64,000 nucleotides of DNA from the NCBI GenBank assembly GCA_027491115.1, contig JAIXWV010000040.1, positions 30,752-94,751 on the forward strand, given 5' to 3'. The notes beneath the pieces were generated by a model. That model did no database searches, was not told the DNA's origin, and saw only the letters and a program-made list of their open reading frames with translations. The DNA is from Pseudomonadota bacterium (GTDB lineage: Bacteria > Bdellovibrionota > UBA1018 > CAIMNF01). Numbering within the stretch: position 1 is the first letter of the stretch; each line of letters begins with the position of its first letter. This document shows positions 25,679 to 34,633 of the stretch, piece after piece. Position numbers and translations under genes: made by a program.

Positions 25679-28409
25679 CGACTTTGCCCTCCTTGGCAAT
25701 TTCACTTAGCGTATCCTTCGCTAATTTTTTCCAAACATCATCTTCCTGACTCTGTTGAATTTTTTCGAGTGAGCGGCTGGCTGCGATCCTGGAATCTTTT
25801 CCCCCGTCTTTCAGGAGAGCTCGGGCATGCGTGTAAAGCACCCGATTTCCCCCGATTTTATTTTCACTGGCTTCGGAGTAAAGCGCAACCGCTTCTTTCC
25901 ATTTTTCCTGTTTTTCTAGGGTTTCTCCAAGCTGAAGCACAAAGTACGCCAACGACGGAAGAGCTCCGAGGTGCTTGATCCCGAGGGATCCGGTATCCGT
26001 CGCCCCTACCTGCTCCCTGAGCTTCTTTCCTGCTCTATAGGCTTTCTCAGCGAATTCAAGGTCCTGCGCCTCTAGAGCCACATCGCCCGCCCAACCGAGG
26101 ATCCTGCACCGGTCTGCTTTTCCGAGTCCTGATGATGCCCCCACCACTTTTACAGCAAGGATCCCAGCCTTAGCGGGATCTTTCCTTTTCCAATTCAAAA
26201 GCCCCAAAATGAGGTCCCGCTCGAGTGCATACTTCGACCCATCCCGAACAAACGCCAACCTTCCAGTCAAATACTCGACCGCCTTGGCGTCCTCCACTTG
26301 GAATTCCGGACTGTTCCATAAAGTCTTCGCTTCAATCAGACTACGGGACTCCTGATCCTCAGCCCCTTCGAGCGTCAATCGTTTTTCGATCGCCGCAATC
26401 ACTTCACGCTGGCTGGCCTCGTTCATCAATCGGAACGGTTCGATGATTTTCTTGGCCAGCGTGGTGAGATTCCGCTCCGCTGCGAACGCTGCGATCTTCA
26501 TCTTGAGCTCGTCAGCCAAAGGATCGTGAGCCGGCAGAGGAAGAAAGTCACCATACTTCTCATACAAAGCAATGGCCCCGAACGGGTCGTTCACAGCTAC
26601 TTTCTTCTCGATCAGGTTCTTGATCCCCCCGATCATCGCTTGCTCGATCATTTTCCGGGCCTCAACACCTGGATTAGCCCTCAAATGTTCAAGCGCTTTC
26701 TCTACAGCTTTCAAATCCTCATGGAACGAGATCAACATCCTGACTTCGGTCAGTGCGACTAGGTCCCGGAACGGTCCGTCGTAAACAGCCCCCTCACCGG
26801 AGAAATTCTTCACCTCGGGAGATGCGATGAACCGCTCTGCAGCAGGAAGATCAAAACCACCATGACTTCCGCAGGGCAGAAGGCGAAGCCGCGCCACCAG
26901 GGCTCCGGGAGACAACGGATACTGATTGATGGTGCCAATCAGAGCCGACTCCGCCTTGGAGTTCACGTTCTCATTCATCGCAGTCACTTCAGCAACACGG
27001 AGACTCGCTTTCCATGCAGAGGGCTGGTTCCGAGCGATATCGATAAACCGTTTATACGCCACCACCGAGCGCTGCGATTCTTCGAGCTGGAAGTAACTCT
27101 CACCCAGGTTCAGGAGAACAAGCGGATAGTGAGCCAAATCCTTTTCGTGCTTTCGCAACGCCGCCTCATATGAAATAGCCGCCTGCGCGTACTGCCCCCG
27201 CTCAAAGTGTGCATCTCCAGCCTTGAAAGCGGCCTCTGCCCGGATTTCAGGCTTGGGCGCATTCTGAGAAAGCCACTGATACTCCTCGATCGCCTGATCG
27301 GACTGACGAATCTGATACAGGCATTCAGCGATCCCGTAACGGAACAGCCAGACCAATGGATGTTTCGGCATCTCCTTCTTGAGCGCGAGGAAACTCTCGA
27401 GCGCAGAGAGCCATTCCTTCTTCTGAAAGCTCTGGGCTGCAATGAAGCCGGATGCCTGGAGCCCGACTTCGGTGCCCCGTGCCCGTTTGGCAATCTCGCG
27501 AATCAATTCACGCCCTTGGTCTTCCAATCCCAGCCTGAAATAGGCATTAGCCTTCAAAAAGGCCATTTCATTTCGATATCGAGACTTCGGATACTGCTTG
27601 TCAAGAAAATCGACCGTCCTAATGGAGAGTGCGTGCTGGTTCTCGCGACTCAACTTGAGCGCGAGCCGGATCATGTCAAGCTCCTCACCGGACCCTTTAG
27701 GCTCTGGATACTCGTACCGATGATCCGGGATTTTTTCAGGGAAATAATTGGAAAGATCCAAGGTGGGATGCTCGGCCCGGAATCTCAAAAACACCGTACT
27801 TTGCCGGTTGAATGGACGCTCGCAAAACAAAAGTGCATTTCTACCGTCTTCGATTCGCTTCCGCTTGCTCTCTTTCTTCTCGGACTCCCTGCGCCGAATG
27901 GCTTCCCTCTCGGCCTGAATGCGGGCCAATTCACGCGCTCTCGCCTCACGAGCCACATCGCTTCGGGTGGGACCCTTTCGATAGAAGAAATCGACAATGA
28001 ACTTTCCTTGGTCGTCTCTGCGAAAATCAAAATATTCCATCGCCGGGCTCGCCAGAGCATTCGGCCCAGTAGGAAAACGGTACTTACCCTCAAGCACCAG
28101 AGAGTTCTCTTTTTCCTGGACCTTGAGTTGTACGAGACGCTCGTCAGAGAGCCCCTTTAGAAAGGAATTGAACCGTTCCTCTGCGCCGAACGGGACACCC
28201 AAATCCATGAGTGTTGCCGCCGGAATGACAATCCTGAATCCACCCGTTGCACTCTCGAACTTAGGACGAAAAGATTCATCGAGAGCGATCTTGAGACGGG
28301 AATAGGAAGCCTGAGTCGCCAACTCGACCGATCCGTCGAACTCCATGGCGAAACACAGCACGGGCGCGAAGAGCGCGCCGAGACCGATCCAAACCCTGTG
28401 TGGCTTCAT
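25659..28409 (-). CDS. Large secreted TPR-repeat protein at the head of the flagellar block
   Basis: A 916-aa protein. The chosen start (28409) begins a signal peptide (MKPHRVWIGLGALFAPVLCFA); an upstream in-frame start at 28541 would bury it. After a ~180-aa N-terminal beta-rich domain and an Arg/Glu-rich helix, most of the chain consists of TPR-like helical repeats (for example EIRAEAAFKAGDAHFERGQY, LVLLNLGESYFQLEESQRSV). Its 3' end overlaps the NtrC-like gene by 20 bases, so it is in the flagellar transcription unit. TPR proteins of this type scaffold periplasmic complexes; a role in motor or flagellar assembly is inferred from position only. Confidence 0.8.
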   Translation of the reverse strand: MKPHRVWIGLGALFAPVLCFAMEFDGSVELATQASYSRLKIALDESFRPKFESATGGFRIVIPAATLMDLGVPFGAEERFNSFLKGLSDERLVQLKVQEKENSLVLEGKYRFPTGPNALASPAMEYFDFRRDDQGKFIVDFFYRKGPTRSDVAREARARELARIQAEREAIRRRESEKKESKRKRIEDGRNALLFCERPFNRQSTVFLRFRAEHPTLDLSNYFPEKIPDHRYEYPEPKGSGEELDMIRLALKLSRENQHALSIRTVDFLDKQYPKSRYRNEMAFLKANAYFRLGLEDQGRELIREIAKRARGTEVGLQASGFIAAQSFQKKEWLSALESFLALKKEMPKHPLVWLFRYGIAECLYQIRQSDQAIEEYQWLSQNAPKPEIRAEAAFKAGDAHFERGQYAQAAISYEAALRKHEKDLAHYPLVLLNLGESYFQLEESQRSVVAYKRFIDIARNQPSAWKASLRVAEVTAMNENVNSKAESALIGTINQYPLSPGALVARLRLLPCGSHGGFDLPAAERFIASPEVKNFSGEGAVYDGPFRDLVALTEVRMLISFHEDLKAVEKALEHLRANPGVEARKMIEQAMIGGIKNLIEKKVAVNDPFGAIALYEKYGDFLPLPAHDPLADELKMKIAAFAAERNLTTLAKKIIEPFRLMNEASQREVIAAIEKRLTLEGAEDQESRSLIEAKTLWNSPEFQVEDAKAVEYLTGRLAFVRDGSKYALERDLILGLLNWKRKDPAKAGILAVKVVGASSGLGKADRCRILGWAGDVALEAQDLEFAEKAYRAGKKLREQVGATDTGSLGIKHLGALPSLAYFVLQLGETLEKQEKWKEAVALYSEASENKIGGNRVLYTHARALLKDGGKDSRIAASRSLEKIQQSQEDDVWKKLAKDTLSEIAKEGKVDEKRNP

Positions 28410-28472
28410 GATTCTGCTCACCGTACCGATCACTCCCTTCCTAGTCGTGAATTGCCCAGGTACTTGTTTCCT

Positions 28473-28502
28473 ATTGTGGCAGAATCTGCCTCCCGGTCGC
28501 AA
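28473..28502 (-). promoter_or_regulatory. Possible promoter of the TPR/flagellar unit with an internal palindrome
   Basis: On the minus strand TTGCGA (28497-28502) is followed after 18 bases by CACAAT (28473-28478). Within the spacer lies a perfect palindrome GGCAGA-A-TCTGCC (28478-28490), an operator candidate placed to block RNA polymerase. The match to sigma-70 consensus is moderate. The intergenic region (28410-28582) also has a pyrimidine-rich T-run near 28520-28540. Confidence 0.35.
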
Positions 28503-28582
28503 TCTAGATTCAGGAAGTTTCTCAATTTTTCTTTTTTTCACTTTCCATTTCCAGGCCCATTATCCTACGATCATGTAAACAC

Positions 28583-29119
28583 ATGAAATCACTTCGCTCT
28601 TGCCTACTCCTTCTCTCCATGTGGTTCTCAGGATGCAGCATCCTGGTGGGCACCGTCAGACCGTTGGAAGAGAAAGCTGTCAATTCTCCGACAAACGGGA
28701 TGCCAGACAAGACCGCAGGCTGGAGTCGCTTGGAAATCGAAAGCTCCGCCAAAAGCCATACAGATATTCCCGATGCTGCTTGGAAGTCACCCCTGACCTC
28801 TGCAGTCATTTCAATCAACTCTGTGTGTGACCGCTCCAAAAAACGGAATCGTGAAAGTCTCAAGTCCGTGACGCAGACTCTCTTGTCCCAGTGGGACCAT
28901 CTGCAAGTCCTCACCGAAACCCAGCACACGATTTCCGGCTTCCCAGCCTTGAGCACCGTTGCTGAAGGATTGTATTCTGGCGAGGTGAGAAAATTCAAAA
29001 TCACCATCGTCAAATCCCCGTCTTGTATCTACGACCTCGTTCTGGTGGGTCCAACCGGGAGCTATGAACGAGATCTCTCTGTTTTTCAAAGCTTTCATGA
29101 TAACTTGATCCTCAAGTGA
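28583..29119 (+). CDS. Lipoprotein preceding the Mla-type transporter genes
   Basis: A 178-aa protein with a lipoprotein signal peptide: a hydrophobic stretch followed by the lipobox WFSGC (Cys at about residue 18). The mature part contains one domain of mixed alpha/beta character and four further Cys or Ser-rich spots, with no recognised family. The last four bases overlap the mlaE-like start, so it is the first gene of that operon. By analogy with PqiC and similar accessory lipoproteins it may work with the transporter at the outer membrane; this is inference. Confidence 0.6.
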   Translation: MKSLRSCLLLLSMWFSGCSILVGTVRPLEEKAVNSPTNGMPDKTAGWSRLEIESSAKSHTDIPDAAWKSPLTSAVISINSVCDRSKKRNRESLKSVTQTLLSQWDHLQVLTETQHTISGFPALSTVAEGLYSGEVRKFKITIVKSPSCIYDLVLVGPTGSYERDLSVFQSFHDNLILK

Positions 29120-29913
29120 GTGAACTCGGACTGCCCCAACGTATCGGCTTTCGAATCATGGAGAGCTCCCGGTTTGCGGGTGGGTTCGCACGGCTTTCTA
29201 TCCAGGCATTTCGAGAACTTTTCATCCCTCCATTTCCCTGGAAACCCATGCTGCAGCAAATGGCGGCAATCGGAGTAGATTCCCTGCTGCTCGTTCTGAT
29301 CACCGGTTTGGCCACGGGTTCAGTGATGGCTCTTCAATTTGGGTTTGGCCTGGCAAGATTCGGCGGGACTCTCTACGTCCCGAAATTGACCTCACTCTCC
29401 ATCCTAAGAGAAATGGGGCCTGTTTTCACAAGCCTCCTCGTGGCCGGTCGCATCGGGTCCGGAATGGCCTCCGAGATCGCCTCAATGAAAGTGACTCAAC
29501 AAATCGACGCGATCCGGGCACTTGGTACCTCACCCGTCCAAAAAATTGTGATCCCGCGCCTCCTTGCCTGTGTTTTCTCCCTTCCGATATTGACTCTTCT
29601 TGCCGACTATGTGGGGTTGATCGGGGCCATGCTGATTGCCAAGATCGAGCTCAACATCGGATTTAATTTTTTCATCGCGAAGTCCATGGAAACACTGACT
29701 TTGGCCGATCTCTTCACGGGTATGGCAAAAACGGTGGTGTTCGCCTACTTCATCGCAATCACAGCTTGCTGGAAGGGGTTGCACAGCGATGGAGGAACTC
29801 GCGGGGTCGGCCGAACCACCACCGATGTGGTGGTGATGAGCTCGATCTTCATCATGGTAGCTGACTTTTTCCTGACAAAACTCTTCATCATCACGGTGTA
29901 TCCGAAATACTGA
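29116..29913 (+). CDS. mlaE: MlaE-type ABC transporter permease
   Basis: A 265-aa permease of retrograde phospholipid transport. Five or so membrane helices and family motifs (ALQFGFGLARFGG, LTSLSILREMGPVFTSLLVAGRIGSGMASE split over residues ~80-120, AEIASMKVTQQIDAIRALG) are clear. Start is GTG at 29116, overlapping the lipoprotein stop (GTGA). The order permease, ATPase, substrate-binding protein matches mlaE/F/D-like operons, with the permease first. Confidence 0.92.
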   Translation: MSELGLPQRIGFRIMESSRFAGGFARLSIQAFRELFIPPFPWKPMLQQMAAIGVDSLLLVLITGLATGSVMALQFGFGLARFGGTLYVPKLTSLSILREMGPVFTSLLVAGRIGSGMASEIASMKVTQQIDAIRALGTSPVQKIVIPRLLACVFSLPILTLLADYVGLIGAMLIAKIELNIGFNFFIAKSMETLTLADLFTGMAKTVVFAYFIAITACWKGLHSDGGTRGVGRTTTDVVVMSSIFIMVADFFLTKLFIITVYPKY

Positions 29914-29920
29914 ACGACCC

Positions 29921-30679
29921 ATGGCACAGGAAAACCAGACAGCAAACATCGCCCTCAGCCTCCGGAACCTTCACAAGGCTTTCGGAGAAAAAGTCGTTCA
30001 CCGGGGTGTCAGTTTCGATCTCCGAGAGGGCGAGATCCTCGGACTCTTCGGGGGCTCGGGCACAGGAAAAAGCGTCATTCTCAGATCGATCATCGGACTC
30101 GAACATCCGGACGAGGGAGAAATCATTTTTGAAGGACGTAACTTGATCCCTTTGACCGAGCGTGAGCTTTTCAATGTCCGGACCAGAATCAGCTATGTTT
30201 TCCAGAACGGTGCGCTTTTTGACTCCCTGACCGTCGAGGAAAATCTGGCCTACCCCCTTCGGGAACACGCATTGATGACTGACAGTGAAATCCACGAACG
30301 TGTGGACGAAATGCTGGAAATGATCGACATGAAAGGTGCGAACCACCTGCTTCCGAGCGAACTGTCGGGCGGGATGCAGAAGCGCGCCGGATTCGCCCGG
30401 TCGGTCATCCTCCAGCCCAAAGTCGTCCTGTTCGACGAGCCGACCGCAGGCCTCGATCCTGTCAACACAGGCCGCTTGCTACAGAATATCCTCTCTTTCA
30501 AAAGGAGGGGAATGACCGGGATTTTCGTCACCCACGACATCCCGGCCGCCTTCGAAGTTTGTGACCGGATCGCCATTCTCAACCAAGGAAAAATCGAACT
30601 CGTCATGAGCGTTGATGAGATGAAGAAGTCAAACGACGCACTTGTCAAATCCTTCACAACAGGAGCCCATATCCGATGA
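29921..30679 (+). CDS. mlaF: MlaF-type ABC transporter ATP-binding protein
   Basis: A 252-aa ATPase. Walker A GGSGTGKS, Q-loop (FQNGALFDSLTVEENL, the MlaF-specific form), signature LSGGMQKRAGFARSV, Walker B VVLFDEPTAGLDPV and the H-loop FVTHDIP are all intact. It lies seven bases after the permease and its stop overlaps the mlaD-like start. Confidence 0.94.
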   Translation: MAQENQTANIALSLRNLHKAFGEKVVHRGVSFDLREGEILGLFGGSGTGKSVILRSIIGLEHPDEGEIIFEGRNLIPLTERELFNVRTRISYVFQNGALFDSLTVEENLAYPLREHALMTDSEIHERVDEMLEMIDMKGANHLLPSELSGGMQKRAGFARSVILQPKVVLFDEPTAGLDPVNTGRLLQNILSFKRRGMTGIFVTHDIPAAFEVCDRIAILNQGKIELVMSVDEMKKSNDALVKSFTTGAHIR

Positions 30680-31479
30680 AAGCCGATGAAAAGAAAACCG
30701 AAACACGTGTAGGAATCTTCGTCCTGATCGGACTCAGCATCACCATGGCTTCGATCATCATTCTCGGTGGGAAGCAGAGTGTGTTCACATCAGTGAACCG
30801 CTACACCTCGCATTTCGAAAAAATTGACGGCCTGGTTCATGGTGCGAAAGTGACTCTGGGTGGACTCCAGATCGGATCGGTTTCGGGTATCTCTTTCGAC
30901 CCGGTCAAGCGGGACATGAAAGTTGATTTCACGGTCGAGAGGGACTATGCCGTTTACATCCGGAAGGATTCAACTGTGGAAGTGGTCACTCAAGGGGTAC
31001 TCGGTGACAAGTACCTCTCCCTGAACGCCGGTGACCCTGCACAAGAAGAGGTGTCGAACGGGGGCGAGATCCCCCACGGACTGAACAAGGACATTTCTCA
31101 GATCCTGACTTCGAGCGACCGTCTGATGCACAAACTGACATCGACCACAGAGAATCTTGAACGCATCTTGTCGGCTTTCAATCGCGGAAACCGGGCAGAC
31201 CAGTTCTTCGAGGGATTGACGACGACCAGCAGGAATCTTGCTGAAGTCTCCACCCGGCTGAACGAAGAGCTGAACCAGATGAAGTTGAAATCCACCGTTG
31301 GACACTTGAATTCGATTCTGGAGAAGATTGACCATGGGAGAGGATCACTCGGTGCCTTCATCAACGATCCGGCACTGTATGACGACACGAAAGCACTGAT
31401 CGGTCAGACCAACCGGAACCGGATCATGAGAAACATCATCCGCCAGACGATCAAGGACAGCGGAGAAGGCGCTAACTGA
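30676..31479 (+). CDS. mlaD: MlaD-type MCE domain lipid-binding protein
   Basis: A 267-aa protein with one N-terminal membrane helix (about residues 12-32) and an MCE domain (YTSHFEKIDGLVHGAKVTLG, GGLQIGSVSGISFDP, DSTVEVVTQGVLGDKYLSL). The C-terminal ~120 residues are helical, as in other MCE proteins that form a periplasmic tunnel. Overlaps mlaF by four bases. The stop converges with the acyltransferase stop with an 8-base overlap. Confidence 0.92.
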   Translation: MKADEKKTETRVGIFVLIGLSITMASIIILGGKQSVFTSVNRYTSHFEKIDGLVHGAKVTLGGLQIGSVSGISFDPVKRDMKVDFTVERDYAVYIRKDSTVEVVTQGVLGDKYLSLNAGDPAQEEVSNGGEIPHGLNKDISQILTSSDRLMHKLTSTTENLERILSAFNRGNRADQFFEGLTTTSRNLAEVSTRLNEELNQMKLKSTVGHLNSILEKIDHGRGSLGAFINDPALYDDTKALIGQTNRNRIMRNIIRQTIKDSGEGAN

Positions 31480-32275
31480 GCTTTTTCGAATCGATCCGGA
31501 CCGCGGGGACTCCTCCCCAAATCTCACCAGCCGGAACCACCGTCTTCGGCATCACCACGGAACCGGGCAAGATGCGGGCACCCTCTCCGATCTCCACGTC
31601 CGCGAGAATTTTTGCATGGAGACCGATCACCGCATTCTTCCGGATGACCACCGGGGCGATGATCAAGTACCCTTCCATTCCGTAGTGGGCGAGAATCACC
31701 GCTGAACCACCAATGGTGACACCGTCCTCGATTGTAATGAGAGGCGCATCGGTGATGTGCGTGGTGTTGATCACCACCTTTTTTCCGACTTTCATGCCCA
31801 TGGCCCTGAAATACCAAAGACTGATAGGGGTCGGAGTGACGAACTCGAGAATGGTGTACCGGACCAGATAAGCAAGGGAGTTGAACAAGTACCAAGGAAT
31901 GAATCGATTGGAATGGCTAGCGCCTCTCCCCGGGCGGACCCTGGAGCGAATCAGTACCGTCACGGCCGGCACGATCGCCATCAAGGCAAAACCGGACAGA
32001 AAAAACCCACCGGCCACCCCCGTCCCAGCCAGGAACGCCTGCATCCATTCACCGGTCGACTCACCCCACCCGGCCATCCACTGGAAAAAGAGGACCCCAG
32101 GAGCCAGAGCCGCTCCCCCCACCACTGCTGCGACCCCATACACCGGAATCAATGTGAGCCCGTGAGTGAGCTCGGGAAACCTCCTGAGCCAACGCTCATA
32201 CCTACCCGACCAACCTTGTTGACCGGGCTCCTCGACCGGAAGATCACGATGACGCTTTTCTGAAGATGGCTCCAT
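31472..32275 (-). CDS. Membrane-associated acyltransferase with left-handed beta-helix
   Basis: A 267-aa protein. Two or three membrane segments (about residues 40-115 in this numbering) precede a hexapeptide-repeat left-handed beta-helix (VVINTTHITDAPLITIEDG, TIGGSAVILAHYGMEGYLII, VIRKNAVIGLHAKILADVEI, IGEGARILPGSVVMPKTVVP) ending GEIWGGVPAVRI. That ending is typical of O-acetyltransferases and the Pls/PosA group linked to NRPS enzymes. Substrate unknown. Start ATG 32275 is preferred; 32311 would add 12 residues. It converges on mlaD and diverges from the metalloprotein gene. Confidence 0.75.
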   Translation of the reverse strand: MEPSSEKRHRDLPVEEPGQQGWSGRYERWLRRFPELTHGLTLIPVYGVAAVVGGAALAPGVLFFQWMAGWGESTGEWMQAFLAGTGVAGGFFLSGFALMAIVPAVTVLIRSRVRPGRGASHSNRFIPWYLFNSLAYLVRYTILEFVTPTPISLWYFRAMGMKVGKKVVINTTHITDAPLITIEDGVTIGGSAVILAHYGMEGYLIIAPVVIRKNAVIGLHAKILADVEIGEGARILPGSVVMPKTVVPAGEIWGGVPAVRIDSKKLS

Positions 32276-32429
32276 GTCGTCAGTGTCCCATCCGGCAGCA
32301 CCTACACTCAACTGTTTTTGTTCATGCCCATCACCTGAACAGACCGGGTATTTTTTCCATGACCGTCAACTCATGTACCCCATTGCACGCTTCAGGAGTC
32401 AGGCACACTCCTTGCGATCCATTCGATCC

Positions 32430-33509
32430 ATGAACCTTTCCAAATTGGCAGTCGGATTCTCGCTCCTCCTTCCTGTCGGTATCTCCACCGCATCGGCCCA
32501 CCCTACCGTGCAAGTCCAGAGCGGTTTCACCATCAGCATGTACCGGGTCGGAAATAAATCCGGGATCGAGGTCGAGCAGAACGGCGTGATCCGGTTCGAG
32601 CTGGAGAAAACGGGCATGAACATCGCCTTCAAGATCCGGGATGCCTCCGGGAAAGTGACCCAGCAAGGAACCCGCTTCGACGCGATTCCAGCCTCGGTTT
32701 TATCGGCCTATCCCGGCTTGAAAGACAGTCTGGATCAATCGTTCAAACCGGTGGATCAGAATGATCTCTCGAATCCGAACTCCCGCGCAGCCAAGCTCGA
32801 GATCTTGAGACAGCACAATCCCGCAGGCCATGTGGTGATCGACCGCCTCAAAAACAAAGAAGGATTCGATTTTTTCTCGGGAATTGCCAAAGGCGAAAGT
32901 GTGGTCGACGCACTCGACACCGGTGTGCATGAGGGTCTGCACATGCTTGACGGTGAGATTGAGCGACACAATGCCCAGGCTAGCTACTTTCTGATCGATC
33001 AGAGAATCGTCGACGCACCCCGGATGAAAACCTTCCATAGGAATCAGGTAGTGAAGCTCATGACCCAAGAAGAGAAGTCCGACCACTATGTCGGGACCTA
33101 CCTTGAAGGCTCTTCCGGTGCACAGGGGCTTGAAGTCCTGCTCGACGAATTGAACGCCTACGCCCACGGCGCCTGGACGACCATCGAGCTGTCCGAGGGC
33201 CTGAACGAGCGAAACACGATCAATCCGGGTCTGGTGGCCATGATGGACTACACTGCAAAATATCTGAGATTGGCGTCAGAGGAACAAAAGGGTCTTTACC
33301 AACAGATGAAGAGCAGCCGTTATCCGACCACGATCGACACCCTTTGGAGTCAAGCTGAGACCGTGTTGAATCGTGCTTGTGCATCAAAAAGGGGAGGTTT
33401 GGACGGTACCTGGAAGGGCCGCCTCAAACATCTTTATCAGACCGTCGAAAAAGGTACGGTGGAGTCCTTCATCGGAAGAAGATTGGAAATCCCCGCGAAT
33501 TGCCGATGA
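32430..33509 (+). CDS. Secreted putative zinc metalloprotein with HEXXH motif
   Basis: A 359-aa protein with a clear signal peptide (residues 1-23, ending ASA). Residues 167-171 read HEGLH, a classical zinc-binding HEXXH, and a Glu 70 residues later (DELNAYAH, Glu-240, His-246) could be the third ligand, as in gluzincins. The regions before and after match no family I know. Start 32430 begins the signal peptide; the longer ORF from 32274 does not. A predator's secreted peptidase is an attractive guess, but no substrate evidence is present. Confidence 0.65.
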   Translation: MNLSKLAVGFSLLLPVGISTASAHPTVQVQSGFTISMYRVGNKSGIEVEQNGVIRFELEKTGMNIAFKIRDASGKVTQQGTRFDAIPASVLSAYPGLKDSLDQSFKPVDQNDLSNPNSRAAKLEILRQHNPAGHVVIDRLKNKEGFDFFSGIAKGESVVDALDTGVHEGLHMLDGEIERHNAQASYFLIDQRIVDAPRMKTFHRNQVVKLMTQEEKSDHYVGTYLEGSSGAQGLEVLLDELNAYAHGAWTTIELSEGLNERNTINPGLVAMMDYTAKYLRLASEEQKGLYQQMKSSRYPTTIDTLWSQAETVLNRACASKRGGLDGTWKGRLKHLYQTVEKGTVESFIGRRLEIPANCR

Positions 33510-33515
33510 ATCGGT

Positions 33516-34553
33516 TCATTTGAAGCCGTTCGCGTACACAAAGAACTCTTGTCGATTCGAACACAACTGCCGGGCGGTCAGGTCCTCGAACCCCATTTCC
33601 CGGATCCTCTTGAGATACAGCGGAACGTGATTCGCGAATTTCCAATCATTCAACTTGATGGTGAGCAAGCCCCGGGTGAGTGAAAGGCGTTTCCCGTGAA
33701 GAAGCCTAAGGGTGCGAACCACGTGTTCGAGTTCGTCCAGTGTCTCGAGTGGGGCCAGATTCATGTCCAATACGATCAAGCCCGGATTCACGCCACGGAG
33801 ATCCTCGGGCTTCACTTCTTTGGCTGGCTTCCTGATCAAACGGAAATCTGCTTCTTTATCAAGTGTGGCATCCATCTTCTTCGGGTCGATTCCTGTGATC
33901 TTCCACCCACGGTCGAGCATAGCGGTGGTGGCACCACCGGGGGCACAACCGACTTCGAGGACCTCTGTTCCGGCGCGAAAATCGGGCTTGAAGCGGAGCA
34001 ACGCCTCTTCGAGCTTCAACCAGGCTCGAGAAGGTGAGTGCGCGGGTACCTCAAGACCGGTCCGGTTTCCGGGTAACGGGAGATAAGCATCCGAGTGCCG
34101 GTGGCAACCTAGAAAAACATGGCCGGGATCGATTCGGACCAGATCATACACTTGTTGACCGGGAACCGGCTTCAACTCGAAATCGAGCGAATGGGAGACA
34201 CCCCTCAACTCTTCGTGAATCCCGTCGTCTTCGATAAATCCCTCGGGCTCGTCTCCGGGGACGAACAGGTCACGATCAAACGCGTGCACCGGAGCCCCTT
34301 CCGGAATTAGATCGAGCAAGGCTTCCAAAGCAGCCTTGTCCTTGGCTTGCCCAACGCTGGTTCCGAACACCCGCGAAAAAACCGAACGTGTCGAGTCGAT
34401 CCAGTCCCCTCCACCCTCTTCTTTTTGTTTGAAGGTTACGAACCCGGGCCTTGAAAACGCAAATCTGAGATCCGGAAACTCGTTCAGGATCTCATCTCGC
34501 ATGGCTTTCTCTGCACCGGTTTGACTAAGGGAGTAATAGTAGCGTGGCGACAT
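33516..34553 (-). CDS. RlmM-like 23S rRNA ribose 2'-O-methyltransferase
   Basis: A 345-aa SAM-dependent methyltransferase. An N-terminal THUMP-like region is followed by a Rossmann domain with the SAM motif LEVGCAPGGATTAMLDRG. The K-D-K-E catalytic tetrad of FtsJ/RlmM enzymes is visible in SRAWLKLEEAL (Lys), IVLDMNL (Asp), LLTIKLNDW (Lys) and SNRQEFFVY (Glu). E. coli RlmM modifies C2498; the target here is inferred. Convergent with the metalloprotein gene across six bases. Confidence 0.85.
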   Translation of the reverse strand: MSPRYYYSLSQTGAEKAMRDEILNEFPDLRFAFSRPGFVTFKQKEEGGGDWIDSTRSVFSRVFGTSVGQAKDKAALEALLDLIPEGAPVHAFDRDLFVPGDEPEGFIEDDGIHEELRGVSHSLDFELKPVPGQQVYDLVRIDPGHVFLGCHRHSDAYLPLPGNRTGLEVPAHSPSRAWLKLEEALLRFKPDFRAGTEVLEVGCAPGGATTAMLDRGWKITGIDPKKMDATLDKEADFRLIRKPAKEVKPEDLRGVNPGLIVLDMNLAPLETLDELEHVVRTLRLLHGKRLSLTRGLLTIKLNDWKFANHVPLYLKRIREMGFEDLTARQLCSNRQEFFVYANGFK

Positions 34554-34633
34554 GCGCTGAAAGCTAACACAAAAGCGACCTGTGGGTCTGTTTTTTGTGG
34601 AGCCACATCGCTCACAGTCCTAAACTGGAACCC

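Noticed and set aside
32402..32415. Sigma-54-like element (GGCAC-N5-TTGC) before the HEXXH protein gene
   Set aside because: The GG-N10-GC spacing fits, but the predicted transcript would start about three bases before the ATG at 32430, with no ribosome site; most likely chance.
34570..34600. Small GACC/GGTC hairpin followed by six T between rlmM and tonB genes
   Set aside because: The stem is only four base pairs and lies between divergent genes, where a terminator is not needed.
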